DNA of 20,050 nt, taken from the NCBI GenBank assembly GCA_021160885.1, contig JAGHBR010000392.1, forward strand, positions 1 through 20,050, in the 5' to 3' direction. Source of the stretch: Caldisericaceae bacterium. GTDB taxonomy: Bacteria > Calditrichota > Calditrichia > Calditrichales > Calditrichaceae. The notes beneath the pieces were generated by a model. It saw nothing but the letters and a program-made list of their open reading frames with translations. It searched no databases and was not told the DNA's origin. This document shows positions 7,438 to 15,231 of the stretch, piece after piece. Each line of letters opens with the position of its first letter. Within the stretch, counting starts at the first letter, position 1. The translations under genes were made by a program, and so were the position numbers.

Positions 7438-9195
7438 ATGAATTACAAATCACAAAAAGGTGCAATTGAAAAAAAATATTTGTTCATTGCTGGCGGGATT
7501 GTAGTTGTTTTAGCTGTGGTTCTTTACTTTATTTTTGCTAAAAATTTAAAAGACCAGATCGTTATTCCGTACATTTCCCATCAAAAGCCGGTCATGGATC
7601 CGCACATTCCCAGCCATATTCCAATTTCCGACAAAATTGATGAAATGCTTTACGACGGATTATTCAATATTTCAGCCAACCCCAGCGGAGTAACTTACGA
7701 AGATGGCCTGGGCGAATTGGTCGGGATTGACGCCAACAACATCGTTACCATTCGTTTGAAACCAACCGTTAAATGGCATCAAAGTTTTAAAATTCTTTTG
7801 CACAAAGATGACATCGAAATTACGCCTACCGAAGCGGTTTACTTTATTGCAAATGATTTACGTTTTACTTTAAAACGCATTCAAAGATTAGGCAGCCTGT
7901 CGCCCGATTACGTTTTGGTAGGCCAGGCCGTGGAAGACTTTGATTTTATGGGCCCGGACGATAACAATGAAATCCGCTTTAAATTCAAGGGCGACCGTAT
8001 CTGGAACGAAAATGATATTAAAGAGGTACTTTCTTTTAAGGTGATACCGCACACGGCCACTTACAATCAACTTAACTACACCGATGGCACCGGGCCGTAC
8101 ATGTACGCCGGAGAGCACAAAGACGTTATCTATTTCCCAAAAAATCCGGCCGGATCAGCCGTTATTTCACGCGTGGTGTTAAAACCTTACATCGACAACA
8201 GTACTTTTACTTCGGAACTCAGCGCTGGCAATATTAACTGCCTTTTAAGCACACCGTTTGGCGCCTTGTCTCCTATTCTGCAGGACAGCAGTGATTTTTT
8301 TTACAAATCTAACATCAGCAATACCTTTTTCGCCGTCTTTTTTAACACGCAACGATTAAACAAGGCGCAACGTAAAGCTTTAAAAGCGCTGATTGACAAC
8401 CAGAAAATCATCAATCGTTTTTACAAGGTTGGCAGCAAGCAACAACGCCACATTACAGATTTTCAGGGTAAGTTTGATAATTACGACGATTATTTAAACT
8501 ACAGTGTTTTTCCTTCTTCTTCTTATTACATTCAGGAAAATATTGTCACACCCAAAAAAACAAAACCAGAAGCACAGTTGACAGCGCTGGCCGATACCAT
8601 CAAAATTGTTACCTGTCTAAACTATGGTTTTCGCGAAGAGCTGGCCGAGCTGGTGCGCATTTTTAACGATCCGCAGATCAGCGGGGGCAAAATAAAGGCG
8701 CTGGCGGTGAGTAACGAACAGATTAAACAGGGCAACTACGACGCCGTAATTGTACCCATTACCAATTACCGCAGCAATTTCATGTTTGATCTGTACGACA
8801 TCTTTTTGAGAGAGCCCGACTTTGCCACACACAAAATTAACCTGATTACCGATTCCGACGAATTTGGCCGGCGTTCCATCAATCTGCGTTCGTTCCAAGC
8901 TGACAAGAATTTCTTCCGACTCGATGCCTTAAATGCCACCGAAGACAGAGAAGAAATTGCAAAATTATTACAGAACATTTACACGTTTATGTCCACCAGA
9001 GAAATTGGCGATAAGCAGGCCTTTGCCCGTTTTATTGACCAGCAGGAGCAGGAGCTGGCGCTGGGCAGCTGGTTGTTCTCGCTACCTTCTTTGGCCTATT
9101 TCAGCGCCCAATTTGATCCCAATTCAATCGACATTTACGGGGTAGCCTCGCAACTTTCGACCATTGAAAAATGGCGAGAAGCTAAAAAGAAATAA
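7438..9195 (+). CDS. Membrane-anchored protein related to family 5 (oligopeptide-type) solute-binding proteins
   Basis: The 585-residue protein has one N-terminal transmembrane helix (residues about 14-34) after KKY, with no lipobox and no obvious cleavage site, so it probably stays anchored with its bulk outside the cytoplasm. Several segments match the SBP_bac_5 pattern: LYDGLF (71-76) like the family's YEGL, VTIRLKPTVKWH (103-114) like the FxLRxGVKWHDG strand, and GTGPYMYA (217-224) like GTGPYKL. FFAVFFNTQRLNKAQRKALK matches the family's NTxxxPFxDxRVRQAL region. The conserved Asp-Gly after KWH is replaced by Gln-Ser, and no permease or ATPase genes are nearby, so it may not serve classical uptake. 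GAGGAG at 7425-7430 best fits the ATG at 7438; ATG at 7435 and TTG at 7432 are alternatives. It follows the lipoprotein gene directly. Confidence 0.75.
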   Translation: MNYKSQKGAIEKKYLFIAGGIVVVLAVVLYFIFAKNLKDQIVIPYISHQKPVMDPHIPSHIPISDKIDEMLYDGLFNISANPSGVTYEDGLGELVGIDANNIVTIRLKPTVKWHQSFKILLHKDDIEITPTEAVYFIANDLRFTLKRIQRLGSLSPDYVLVGQAVEDFDFMGPDDNNEIRFKFKGDRIWNENDIKEVLSFKVIPHTATYNQLNYTDGTGPYMYAGEHKDVIYFPKNPAGSAVISRVVLKPYIDNSTFTSELSAGNINCLLSTPFGALSPILQDSSDFFYKSNISNTFFAVFFNTQRLNKAQRKALKALIDNQKIINRFYKVGSKQQRHITDFQGKFDNYDDYLNYSVFPSSSYYIQENIVTPKKTKPEAQLTALADTIKIVTCLNYGFREELAELVRIFNDPQISGGKIKALAVSNEQIKQGNYDAVIVPITNYRSNFMFDLYDIFLREPDFATHKINLITDSDEFGRRSINLRSFQADKNFFRLDALNATEDREEIAKLLQNIYTFMSTREIGDKQAFARFIDQQEQELALGSWLFSLPSLAYFSAQFDPNSIDIYGVASQLSTIEKWREAKKK

Positions 9196-9205
9196 CTTTT
9201 TTCTG

Positions 9206-9240
9206 GAGGCTTCAGATATTTTGTCTGGAGCCTCTTTTAT
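9206..9240 (+). terminator. Rho-independent terminator after the solute-binding-like gene
   Basis: An 11-base-pair stem, GAGGCTTCAGA (9206-9216) with TCTGGAGCCTC (9224-9234), has one T-G wobble and a seven-base loop, and TTTTAT follows at 9235-9240. It starts 11 bases after the stop codon, which is the standard arrangement, and closes the two-gene envelope operon. Confidence 0.88.
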
Positions 9241-9365
9241 ATTCTACAACGTTTTTTAGGTAAGACACTCTCAACAGATCATTCTTCTCTGTGTAAAAAT
9301 AATTCTTTTCAAGATTCATTTCCCAACTAAAATTGAATTCTTGGCTGCAATCAGGCCAATAAGAT

Positions 9366-9393
9366 TTGTATTTTCTTTAAAATTGATTATATT
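9366..9393 (+). promoter_or_regulatory. Candidate promoter for the Clp1-like gene
   Basis: TTGTAT (9366-9371) and TATATT (9388-9393) are spaced by 16 bases in a gene-free AT-rich stretch downstream of a terminator, so some promoter is expected here. The -35 hexamer is the same as in the candidate upstream of the lipoprotein gene. The leader would be about 85 bases. Confidence 0.3.
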
Positions 9394-9484
9394 TTATTAG
9401 CCAATTTGCCTAATTTCAAAATTTTTCGAGGACGTTGATTATCTTATTTTTTTAACAGTTCAACTAACTTAGTTGGTTGTCAAA

Positions 9485-10372
9485 ATGATTGAAAAAGAAC
9501 TTTTTTGGGATGATCTGCTTAATGCCATCGACACACATGCCTACCGAACCATCTACGTTGTAGGAAATACTGATTGCGGCAAGACCACGCTGTGTCGTTA
9601 TTTAGTGCAGCAAATGGTTCCACAAAAAACAGTTGGCTACGTGGATTGTGATCCGGGCCAATCGAATTTAGGCCTGCCTACTACTTTAAACGCCGGTTTA
9701 TTTACAAGCCCCGAACAGCAAGCTCCCGAACAAATCTTCAGCCGTTTTATCGGAGTCACCTCTCCTCGGCAAAAAAAATTACAGTGTCTGCTTGCGGTTC
9801 AAAGACTAACCGAAAAAATGAAGCAGTTGGGCAGTGAGTTTACCATCATCGATTCTTCTGGTTATGCTTCCGGTGCGGATGCGGTTGAATTTCATGCGGT
9901 TCTTATTGAATCACTGCAACCCGATCTGGTAGTTATTGTAGAGCATGAAAATGAGCTGGAACGATTGGCGCAATATATTAGCAAACTGAATGGTATTGCC
10001 CTTAAACGGCTACCTGTTTCGTCGCATGTTAAACCTCGCAGTATGCCCATTCGTCGTGAATACCGTGAAACCAAATTCCGTGAGTATTTCCAGAACAGTG
10101 ATCTAAAGGTGGTTGATATCAGCAACATGATGCTTTGTGGTTCGCTGCCTGAACGTTTTACCGTTCAAACCGTGCGTGGACGCCTGATTGCCTTTTTAGA
10201 CAGTGAAAAGTTCGTGGTCAAAGTGGGCGTGGCTCGTTCCATTTACGACAACGATCAGATTTGCGTTTGCCTAGTGCCGGAATTTGATCAAGATCAGGCT
10301 TCCTTTCTGCAAATCGGCGATTTGTTTTTAGACCCCGAACTCAAAGAAGATCATTCGAAGCAGGCTGGCTGA
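9485..10372 (+). CDS. Clp1/Nol9/Grc3-like P-loop polynucleotide kinase
   Basis: The 295-residue protein carries the hallmarks of the CLP1 P-loop family, whose characterised members phosphorylate 5'-hydroxyl ends of RNA or DNA. Walker A is GNTDCGKTT at 27-35. It is followed by the family-specific strand-loop YVDCDPGQSNLGLP at 52-65, then FIGVTSPRQ at 88-96, and IIDSSGYASGADAVEF from 121, which aligns with the NT-GW--G lid region of Clp1, then LQPDLVVIVE. Length fits a minimal kinase plus a short beta-rich C-terminal domain (GRLIAFLD to QIGDLFLDPE). An in-frame TTG at 9473 is possible, but I prefer the ATG at 9485; neither has a good Shine-Dalgarno site. It stands alone between a terminator and a long gene-free region. 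Most known members are eukaryotic or archaeal. The substrate here is unknown. Confidence 0.78.
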   Translation: MIEKELFWDDLLNAIDTHAYRTIYVVGNTDCGKTTLCRYLVQQMVPQKTVGYVDCDPGQSNLGLPTTLNAGLFTSPEQQAPEQIFSRFIGVTSPRQKKLQCLLAVQRLTEKMKQLGSEFTIIDSSGYASGADAVEFHAVLIESLQPDLVVIVEHENELERLAQYISKLNGIALKRLPVSSHVKPRSMPIRREYRETKFREYFQNSDLKVVDISNMMLCGSLPERFTVQTVRGRLIAFLDSEKFVVKVGVARSIYDNDQICVCLVPEFDQDQASFLQIGDLFLDPELKEDHSKQAG

Positions 10373-10420
10373 GGGAGCAAGGTTATTTTAAGTTTAAGGG
10401 TGTAAGAGTTAAGGGTAGGA

Positions 10421-10438
10421 CAAAGCAGCGCTGCTTTG
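10421..10438. repeat. Perfect 18-base palindrome
   Basis: CAAAGCAGCGCTGCTTTG equals its own reverse complement. It lies about 50 bases after the kinase gene. It lacks a T-run, so it is not a good terminator; a protein binding site or part of an interspersed repeat is equally possible. Confidence 0.6.
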
Positions 10439-10760
10439 GAGTGGTTAAATCTCATCCCTCTAATTCCCTTCCCTGCTGGCAGCGAAGTGTAGCCGAGGCG
10501 TAAGCCGAAATCGGCATGGGGCAAAATAACAAATTTTGCAATAAAAATTGTCCAGCATCACTTATGCTCTTTAAATTCGATTTTGCAGACAACCTTAAAA
10601 ATAACAGCACAACACAAAGTTAAAATGAACAAAGATACGGTTTTTTGAACCTTGATTAATAAAATTTTAGAATTACTTAGGAATGCCTTTTGAGAATTGT
10701 TTTTAAAATTTAAAATCCAACTAATTAAAAATCTCCTTAACCTTAAGGTTCAAAAATCCA

Positions 10761-10781
10761 GTTACTCGTTACTCATCACTC
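10761..10781 (+). repeat. Heptad tandem repeat (GTTACTC, GTTACTC, ATCACTC)
   Basis: Three consecutive seven-base units, two identical and the third differing at two positions, followed by GTCA that begins a further partial unit. It lies in non-coding DNA. No arms or terminal repeats mark it as part of a mobile element. Confidence 0.6.
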
Positions 10782-10906
10782 GTCAATTTTAAATCTAACT
10801 AAATCCCTGTTCCCCTTCTCACCATTCATTGTAACCAAATTAATTTAATTCTTCCTGGAATATTGCCCCCTGCCCTGTCGTTTAAACACTCCTGACACGA
10901 CATGTA

Positions 10907-10953
10907 AGTCTGTTCAGTTTTTAAACTTAAATTTGCTTTAACTGTAACAGACT
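10907..10953. repeat. Interrupted inverted repeat upstream of mqnE (possible operator or leader hairpin)
   Basis: AGTCTGTTCAGTT (10907-10919) pairs with AACTG (10940-10944) plus AACAGACT (10946-10953) over 13 base pairs with one bulged T at 10945; the intervening 20 bases are AT-rich. The right arm overlaps the spacer of the candidate promoter, so it could be an operator controlling the menaquinone operon. Regulation through it is inference. Confidence 0.5.
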
Positions 10954-10961
10954 CTTAAATT
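10933..10961 (+). promoter_or_regulatory. Candidate promoter of the menaquinone operon
   Basis: TTGCTT (10933-10938) and TAAATT (10956-10961) are 17 bases apart, about 36 bases before the mqnE start codon, leaving room for a short leader with the Shine-Dalgarno site. The match is moderate. Some promoter is expected in this region, since a long gene-free stretch precedes a seven-gene operon. Confidence 0.3.
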
Positions 10962-10984
10962 TTTAGATTTCACAGTAATACAAG

Positions 10985-10990
10985 ACGGAG
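10985..10990 (+). promoter_or_regulatory. Ribosome binding site for the TTG start of mqnE
   Basis: ACGGAG is seven bases before the TTG at 10998. It decides the start, since no ATG occurs near the family's N-terminus. Confidence 0.6.
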
Positions 10991-10997
10991 TTGTAGA

Positions 10998-12101
10998 TTG
11001 ACTGATTTTAATCTTAAAAAAATAAAGGAAAAGATACTGGCCGGCGAACGCCTGACCTTCGAAGACGGTATGACACTTTTCCAATCTAATGATTTGTTGA
11101 CCATAGGTAAATTGGCTCATCACGTGCGCCTGAAGAAAAACGGGCTGAAGACCTATTTCACCATGAATCAGCACATCAATCCCACTAATATTTGCCGTAA
11201 CGATTGCCTTTTTTGCGCCTTTTACCGCAAAGAGGGACAGGATGGCGCTTACCGCATGTCTCTGGAAACGGTGCGTCAAAAAGTGCTGGAACGCATTGAG
11301 GAACCGATTACCGAAATCCACATTGTCGGCGGTTTGGACGACGGCCTGCCCTATGATTACTACATTGACGTGGTACATGTAGTAAAAGAACTACGACCTC
11401 AGGTGAATATTAAAGCCTACACCGCGGTTGAAATCGCCTACCTGGCAGAACGTTCCGGCAAAAGCTGGGCGCAAGTGCTGGATGATCTGATCGAGGCTGG
11501 TTTAAATGCCATGCCCGGCGGCGGCGCTGAAGTCTTCAGCGAACGCGTAAAACGTAAATTGTTCATGGACAAATTATCAGCCGATGAGTGGCTGAAAATC
11601 CACAAAATTGCCCATCAAAAAGGCATTCGCACCAATGCCACCATGTTGTACGGGCACATTGAAAAAGACGAAGAAAAGGTAGAACATCTCTTAAAATTAC
11701 GCCAGGCACAGGACGAGTCCGATGGCTTTTTAACTTTTCTACCGCTGCTCTTTCATCCGGAAAATACGCGCATGTCGCGGCTGCCCATGGCCACCGGTGT
11801 GGAAGATTTAAAACATATCGCCATCAGCCGCCTGATGCTGGATAACTTTGACCACATTAAAGCTTATTGGGTTATGCTGGGCAAGGATATGGCCCAAATC
11901 GCACTTTCCTTTGGGGCCGACGATATTGACGGTTCAGTAGTCGAGGAACGCATTTACCACATGGCTGGCGCTCAGTCGTCTCAAATGCTGACCCGTCAGC
12001 AACTTAAAAACATCATCACCGAGTGCGGGTTTGAACCGGTAGAACGCAACGCGCTGTACCAGAGCGTTGACACAGAAACAGCAACCGTTAATCAGATTTA
12101 G
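10998..12101 (+). CDS. mqnE: Aminodeoxyfutalosine synthase (radical SAM)
   Basis: MqnE is the second enzyme of the futalosine pathway to menaquinone: it joins the MqnA product 3-[(1-carboxyvinyl)oxy]benzoate to the adenosyl group of SAM, giving 6-amino-6-deoxyfutalosine. The 367-residue length is usual. The radical SAM cluster motif is C66-x3-C70-x2-C73 in NICRNDCLFCAFYR. MqnE-type features are EIHIVGGLDDGLPYDYY, the AYTAVEI segment (where MqnC has LSPPEI), AGLNAMPGGGAEVF and ATMLYGHIE. The start is TTG with a good ribosome site. It is the first gene of the operon and ends in TAG 11 bases before mqnA. It was told apart from the paralogue mqnC by the VGGL and TAVEI signatures. Confidence 0.95.
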   Translation: MTDFNLKKIKEKILAGERLTFEDGMTLFQSNDLLTIGKLAHHVRLKKNGLKTYFTMNQHINPTNICRNDCLFCAFYRKEGQDGAYRMSLETVRQKVLERIEEPITEIHIVGGLDDGLPYDYYIDVVHVVKELRPQVNIKAYTAVEIAYLAERSGKSWAQVLDDLIEAGLNAMPGGGAEVFSERVKRKLFMDKLSADEWLKIHKIAHQKGIRTNATMLYGHIEKDEEKVEHLLKLRQAQDESDGFLTFLPLLFHPENTRMSRLPMATGVEDLKHIAISRLMLDNFDHIKAYWVMLGKDMAQIALSFGADDIDGSVVEERIYHMAGAQSSQMLTRQQLKNIITECGFEPVERNALYQSVDTETATVNQI

Positions 12102-12112
12102 GATGAGCAAAA

Positions 12113-12979
12113 ATGGAACTCAATAATTTATTTGGCAGCACTTCACAGGAACCATCTAACGAAGATGCGCCAACTTCTTACAAAGTTAAAAATGTCAGTT
12201 ATGTCAGTTATTTAAATACCAAACCATTGGTTTACGGTCTGGAAAAAGGATTGATCAGGCATGAATTCAACATGCAAAAAGATGTACCCTCGGTTTGCGC
12301 TGAACGCCTACTGCAAGGCGAAGTGGAATTAGGCCTGGTGCCATCCATCGAATACGCACGCAGTAAAGGCGCATGGAAAATCGTTCCTAATCTGGCGATT
12401 GCTTCCAACGGACCGGTGGCCAGCGTAGCGCTCTTTTTTAATCAGGACATTAAACGTATCGAAAAAGTAGCCCTGGACACCAGTTCCCGGACTTCCGTGG
12501 CTCTATTAAAAATTCTTTTATTAGAAAAATTTGAAATTGAACCTGAATTTGTCGTCATGCCTCCCAATTTAGATGAGATGCTAAAGAGAGCTGATGCCGC
12601 GCTGGTCATTGGCGACAGGGCGCTGCAGTACCAGACCGAAAGGCCCAATCACCTTGACCTGGGCGAGGAATGGACCGACATGACCGGGCTGCCCTTTGTG
12701 TACGCTTTTTGGGCCGGGCACGATCTGAGCTTGACTGGTGAAGAAGTCGAAATCCTGCAAAAATCTTATGAAATCGGCGGTCAAAATATTGAGAAGATCT
12801 CCCGTGAATACGCCGTGGGAAAACCGCAGGACTGGATATTCTACCGCGACTATCTGACCCAAAACATTGTTTACAAATTTAGCGAAGATGAAAAAGAAGG
12901 GCTGATGGAATTTTACCATTACGCTTTTTATTTGGGTTTAATTGAACACATTCCGGAGTTACATTTTTATGAAGATTAG
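12113..12979 (+). CDS. mqnA: Chorismate dehydratase
   Basis: MqnA removes water from chorismate to make 3-[(1-carboxyvinyl)oxy]benzoate, the first committed step of the futalosine pathway. The 288-residue protein has the periplasmic-binding-protein-like fold of the family: VSYLNTKPLVYGL, then ERLLQGEVELGLVPSIEYA, SNGPVASVALFF, LDTSSRTSVALLKILL, ALVIGDRAL and DMTGLPFVYAFW. An N-terminal extension of roughly 25 polar residues precedes the usual start of the family; no alternative in-frame start exists between it and the conserved core, and an AGGATGAG ribosome site supports the ATG at 12113. The end overlaps the start of mqnC by 11 bases. Confidence 0.94.
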   Translation: MELNNLFGSTSQEPSNEDAPTSYKVKNVSYVSYLNTKPLVYGLEKGLIRHEFNMQKDVPSVCAERLLQGEVELGLVPSIEYARSKGAWKIVPNLAIASNGPVASVALFFNQDIKRIEKVALDTSSRTSVALLKILLLEKFEIEPEFVVMPPNLDEMLKRADAALVIGDRALQYQTERPNHLDLGEEWTDMTGLPFVYAFWAGHDLSLTGEEVEILQKSYEIGGQNIEKISREYAVGKPQDWIFYRDYLTQNIVYKFSEDEKEGLMEFYHYAFYLGLIEHIPELHFYED

Positions 12980-14036
12980 TAAACATTCCATAGAACAAAA
13001 GGTGCTTGAAGGCGGCCGTCTTTCCCTTGAAGAGGGCCTGTTCCTTTTCGAACAGACCGATTTAATCTGGCTGGGGAAATTAGCAGACGTGGTAAAACGA
13101 CGCTTTCATCCAAAGCCGCTGGTTACTTTTATCATTGACCGTAACATCAATTACACCAACCTTTGCGTGGCCAGTTGCAATTTCTGCGCTTTTTACGAAA
13201 AGCTGGGTTCAGATAAAGGCTATGTACTTTCCAAAGAAGAAATCGCCCGTAAAATTGAAGAAACCATTGACCTGGGCGGTTACCAGATTCTAATGCAGGG
13301 CGGGCTCAATCCGACCTTGAAAATTGATTATTACGAAGATTTGTTCCGTTTTATTAAAGAAAAATTTCCTACAGTGCGCATTCATTCGCTTTCGCCTCCG
13401 GAAATTCACTACATCGCTCGCATTTCGCAGCTTTCTCTGCAGGACACGCTTATTCGCTTGCGGACCGCCGGTCTTGATTCCATTCCTGGTGGTGGCGCCG
13501 AAATTCTGGTCAACGAAATTCGCAAAAAGCTGAGTGCCAATAAAACCACTGCCGAACAGTGGCTTGAAGTGATGGAAACAGCCCACAAAATGGGCATGAA
13601 GTCCACCTCCACCATGATGTTCGGCCATGTGGAAACCTACGAACACCGCCTGCAACACATAATTAAAATTCGTGATTTACAGGATCACACAATGGGCTTT
13701 ACGGCCTTTATTCCCTGGACATTTCAACCGGAGAATACCGAATTGGGCGGCCCAAAAACGACGGCTTACGATTACCTGCGTACGCTGGCCATTTCGCGCC
13801 TGATGCTGGACAACGTGCCCAATATTCAGGTATCCTGGGTCACTATGGGAGCCAAAGTTGCTCAAACCGGTCTCTTTTTTGGCGGCAATGATTTTGGCAG
13901 CGTGATGATTGAAGAGAATGTGGTGGCTGCAGCCGGCGCTACTTTTCGCATGTCCCGGGAAGAAATCGAACGCATTATTAAAAAGGCCGGTTTTGAGCCC
14001 CGCCTGCGTGACATGGAATACAATTTGTTGAATTAA
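12969..14036 (+). CDS. mqnC: Cyclic dehypoxanthinyl futalosine synthase (radical SAM)
   Basis: MqnC cyclises dehypoxanthinyl futalosine to the spiro-compound cyclic DHFL. The 355-residue protein has the radical SAM cysteines C66-x3-C70-x2-C73 (NLCVASCNFCAFYEK) and the MqnC signatures LMQGGLNPTLKIDYYEDL, HSLSPPEIHYIA, GLDSIPGGGAEIL and STMMFGHVET. I place the start at the ATG at 12969, which has CCGGAG about 10 bases upstream; the frame runs back to a TTG at 12942 that has no ribosome site. The first 11 bases overlap mqnA, implying translational coupling. The substrate comes from MqnB, whose gene is not in the window. Confidence 0.95.
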   Translation: MKISKHSIEQKVLEGGRLSLEEGLFLFEQTDLIWLGKLADVVKRRFHPKPLVTFIIDRNINYTNLCVASCNFCAFYEKLGSDKGYVLSKEEIARKIEETIDLGGYQILMQGGLNPTLKIDYYEDLFRFIKEKFPTVRIHSLSPPEIHYIARISQLSLQDTLIRLRTAGLDSIPGGGAEILVNEIRKKLSANKTTAEQWLEVMETAHKMGMKSTSTMMFGHVETYEHRLQHIIKIRDLQDHTMGFTAFIPWTFQPENTELGGPKTTAYDYLRTLAISRLMLDNVPNIQVSWVTMGAKVAQTGLFFGGNDFGSVMIEENVVAAAGATFRMSREEIERIIKKAGFEPRLRDMEYNLLN

Positions 14037-14037
14037 C

Positions 14038-15231
14038 GTGCAAAAAAAAGAAGCTTACTGCGCCAGCTGGATTATCCCTGTTGACAGCCCGCCCATGCGG
14101 GACAGCGCCCTGATCGCGGAAGACGGGCGTATAGTCTCTATTCTACCAATTCATGAGTTGCCACGCCATTCCAAAAATCTGAAAATCTTCGATTTTCCCA
14201 ATAGTGTGATTTTACCGGCCTGGGTCAACGCACATACACATCTGGAACTTTCTTTTCTGAAAGACGAAACTTTGCCCACCAGCAACTTTCTTGGTTGGGT
14301 ACAGGCGCTTATTGAACGCATTGCACAAAAGTGGGACGAAACGGCCATTAAAAAAGCAGCTCTTGAACAAATGCAACACATGCGCCAAATGGGTACGGCA
14401 CTGGCGGGAGACATTAGCAACGGAGCGTTGCTGCCTTACCTGCCCTATGAACCGCTGCGTCGCATTATTTTTTTTGAAATTTTAGGGTTTCAAAGGGAAA
14501 AGGCAGAAACAATCTGGCAAAGCGCCTGGCAAAAACGAAACAGTCAGAATCCTGAGGCTTTTATTACTCCTCATGCCCCCTTCTCCACTTCGGCGCCGTT
14601 ATTGGAGAAAATCAACCAGCATTCCGACCGCCTGTCCATTCACCTGGCCGAAAGTCGGGAAGAGTTCGCTTTTTTTACCAGAGGTTCTGAAGCCATGGTA
14701 AACTTTTTACAAAAGCGACAGGTCTGGCCGAAAAACTGGCAAACACCGGGCAAAACGCCAGTGCAATATGTTTATGATTTAAATTTACTGAAACCAAATA
14801 CACTTATTGTTCACGGTGTGCAGGTCACCAACCGGGATATTGAGTTAATCCGGCAAGGTGGCGCAAGGGTCTGTCTTTGCCCGCGCAGCAACGAACGGCT
14901 GAACGTCGGTCTGCCGCCTGTGTCCAGTTACCTTAAAAAGCAGGTTCCGCTCTGCCTGGGCACCGATAGCCTGGCTTCCAATGCCAGTCTTGACTTGAAT
15001 GATGAAATTTATTATTTATGGCAACGCTTTCAGCCGGAGCTGGAAGCCCGTCAACTGGTCAGAATGGCCACGCTCAATGGGGCGCGGGCTTTAGGTCAGG
15101 GCCATGAATTTGGTTCCCTGACTGTGGGTAAAAAAGCAGCTTTTAACGTGTTTCAGTTTAAGCAACCGGTAAATAAACATCCGGAACTGGCTGTGGTCTC
15201 AAAAAAGTGGAGTAAATTGATATGTTTCTGA
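14038..15231 (+). CDS. mqnX: Amidohydrolase, probable aminodeoxyfutalosine deaminase
   Basis: This 397-residue protein belongs to the metal-dependent amidohydrolases of the cytosine/chlorohydrolase type. Likely metal ligands are HTH at 66-68, H202 in IHLAE, and D310 in LGTDSLASN, with H259 (VHG) and E205 near the active site. The sequence PAWVNAHTHLELSF, and TPHAPFSTS further on, fit deaminases acting on 6-aminodeoxyfutalosine, which some futalosine-pathway organisms need to convert the MqnE product to futalosine. Position between mqnC and the prenyltransferase supports that role strongly; the fold alone would not. The start is GTG at 14038, one base after the mqnC stop, with a weak ribosome site. 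It overlaps the next gene by 10 bases. The symbol follows its functional role; another family of deaminases shares it. Confidence 0.82.
   Translation: MQKKEAYCASWIIPVDSPPMRDSALIAEDGRIVSILPIHELPRHSKNLKIFDFPNSVILPAWVNAHTHLELSFLKDETLPTSNFLGWVQALIERIAQKWDETAIKKAALEQMQHMRQMGTALAGDISNGALLPYLPYEPLRRIIFFEILGFQREKAETIWQSAWQKRNSQNPEAFITPHAPFSTSAPLLEKINQHSDRLSIHLAESREEFAFFTRGSEAMVNFLQKRQVWPKNWQTPGKTPVQYVYDLNLLKPNTLIVHGVQVTNRDIELIRQGGARVCLCPRSNERLNVGLPPVSSYLKKQVPLCLGTDSLASNASLDLNDEIYYLWQRFQPELEARQLVRMATLNGARALGQGHEFGSLTVGKKAAFNVFQFKQPVNKHPELAVVSKKWSKLICF

Larger units (their letters stand above)
10373..10997. other. Gene-free repeat-rich region before the menaquinone operon
   Basis: About 620 bases lack any plausible coding frame on either strand. 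The left part holds two TTAAGGGT copies (10394-10401 and 10409-10416), an 18-base perfect palindrome (10421-10438) and GC-richer tracts such as AGCCGAGGCGTAAGCCG near 10493-10509. The middle is AT-rich with the palindrome AACCTTAAGGTT (10739-10750) and a heptad repeat (10761-10781). The right part has inverted repeats and the presumed promoter and leader of mqnE. The composition is patchy and reads like accumulated interspersed intergenic repeats. No clear terminator for the upstream kinase gene was found. Confidence 0.6.

Noticed and set aside
10938..11378. Minus-strand open frame overlapping the start of mqnE
   Set aside because: It covers the mqnE promoter and radical SAM motif on the opposite strand; its composition is that of an antisense shadow.
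12581..12919. Minus-strand open frame opposite mqnA
   Set aside because: Antisense to a well-supported gene, with no start signal and no recognisable protein features.
12942..12968. Upstream TTG start for mqnC
   Set aside because: It has no ribosome site and adds nine residues not typical of MqnC; the ATG at 12969 is better placed.
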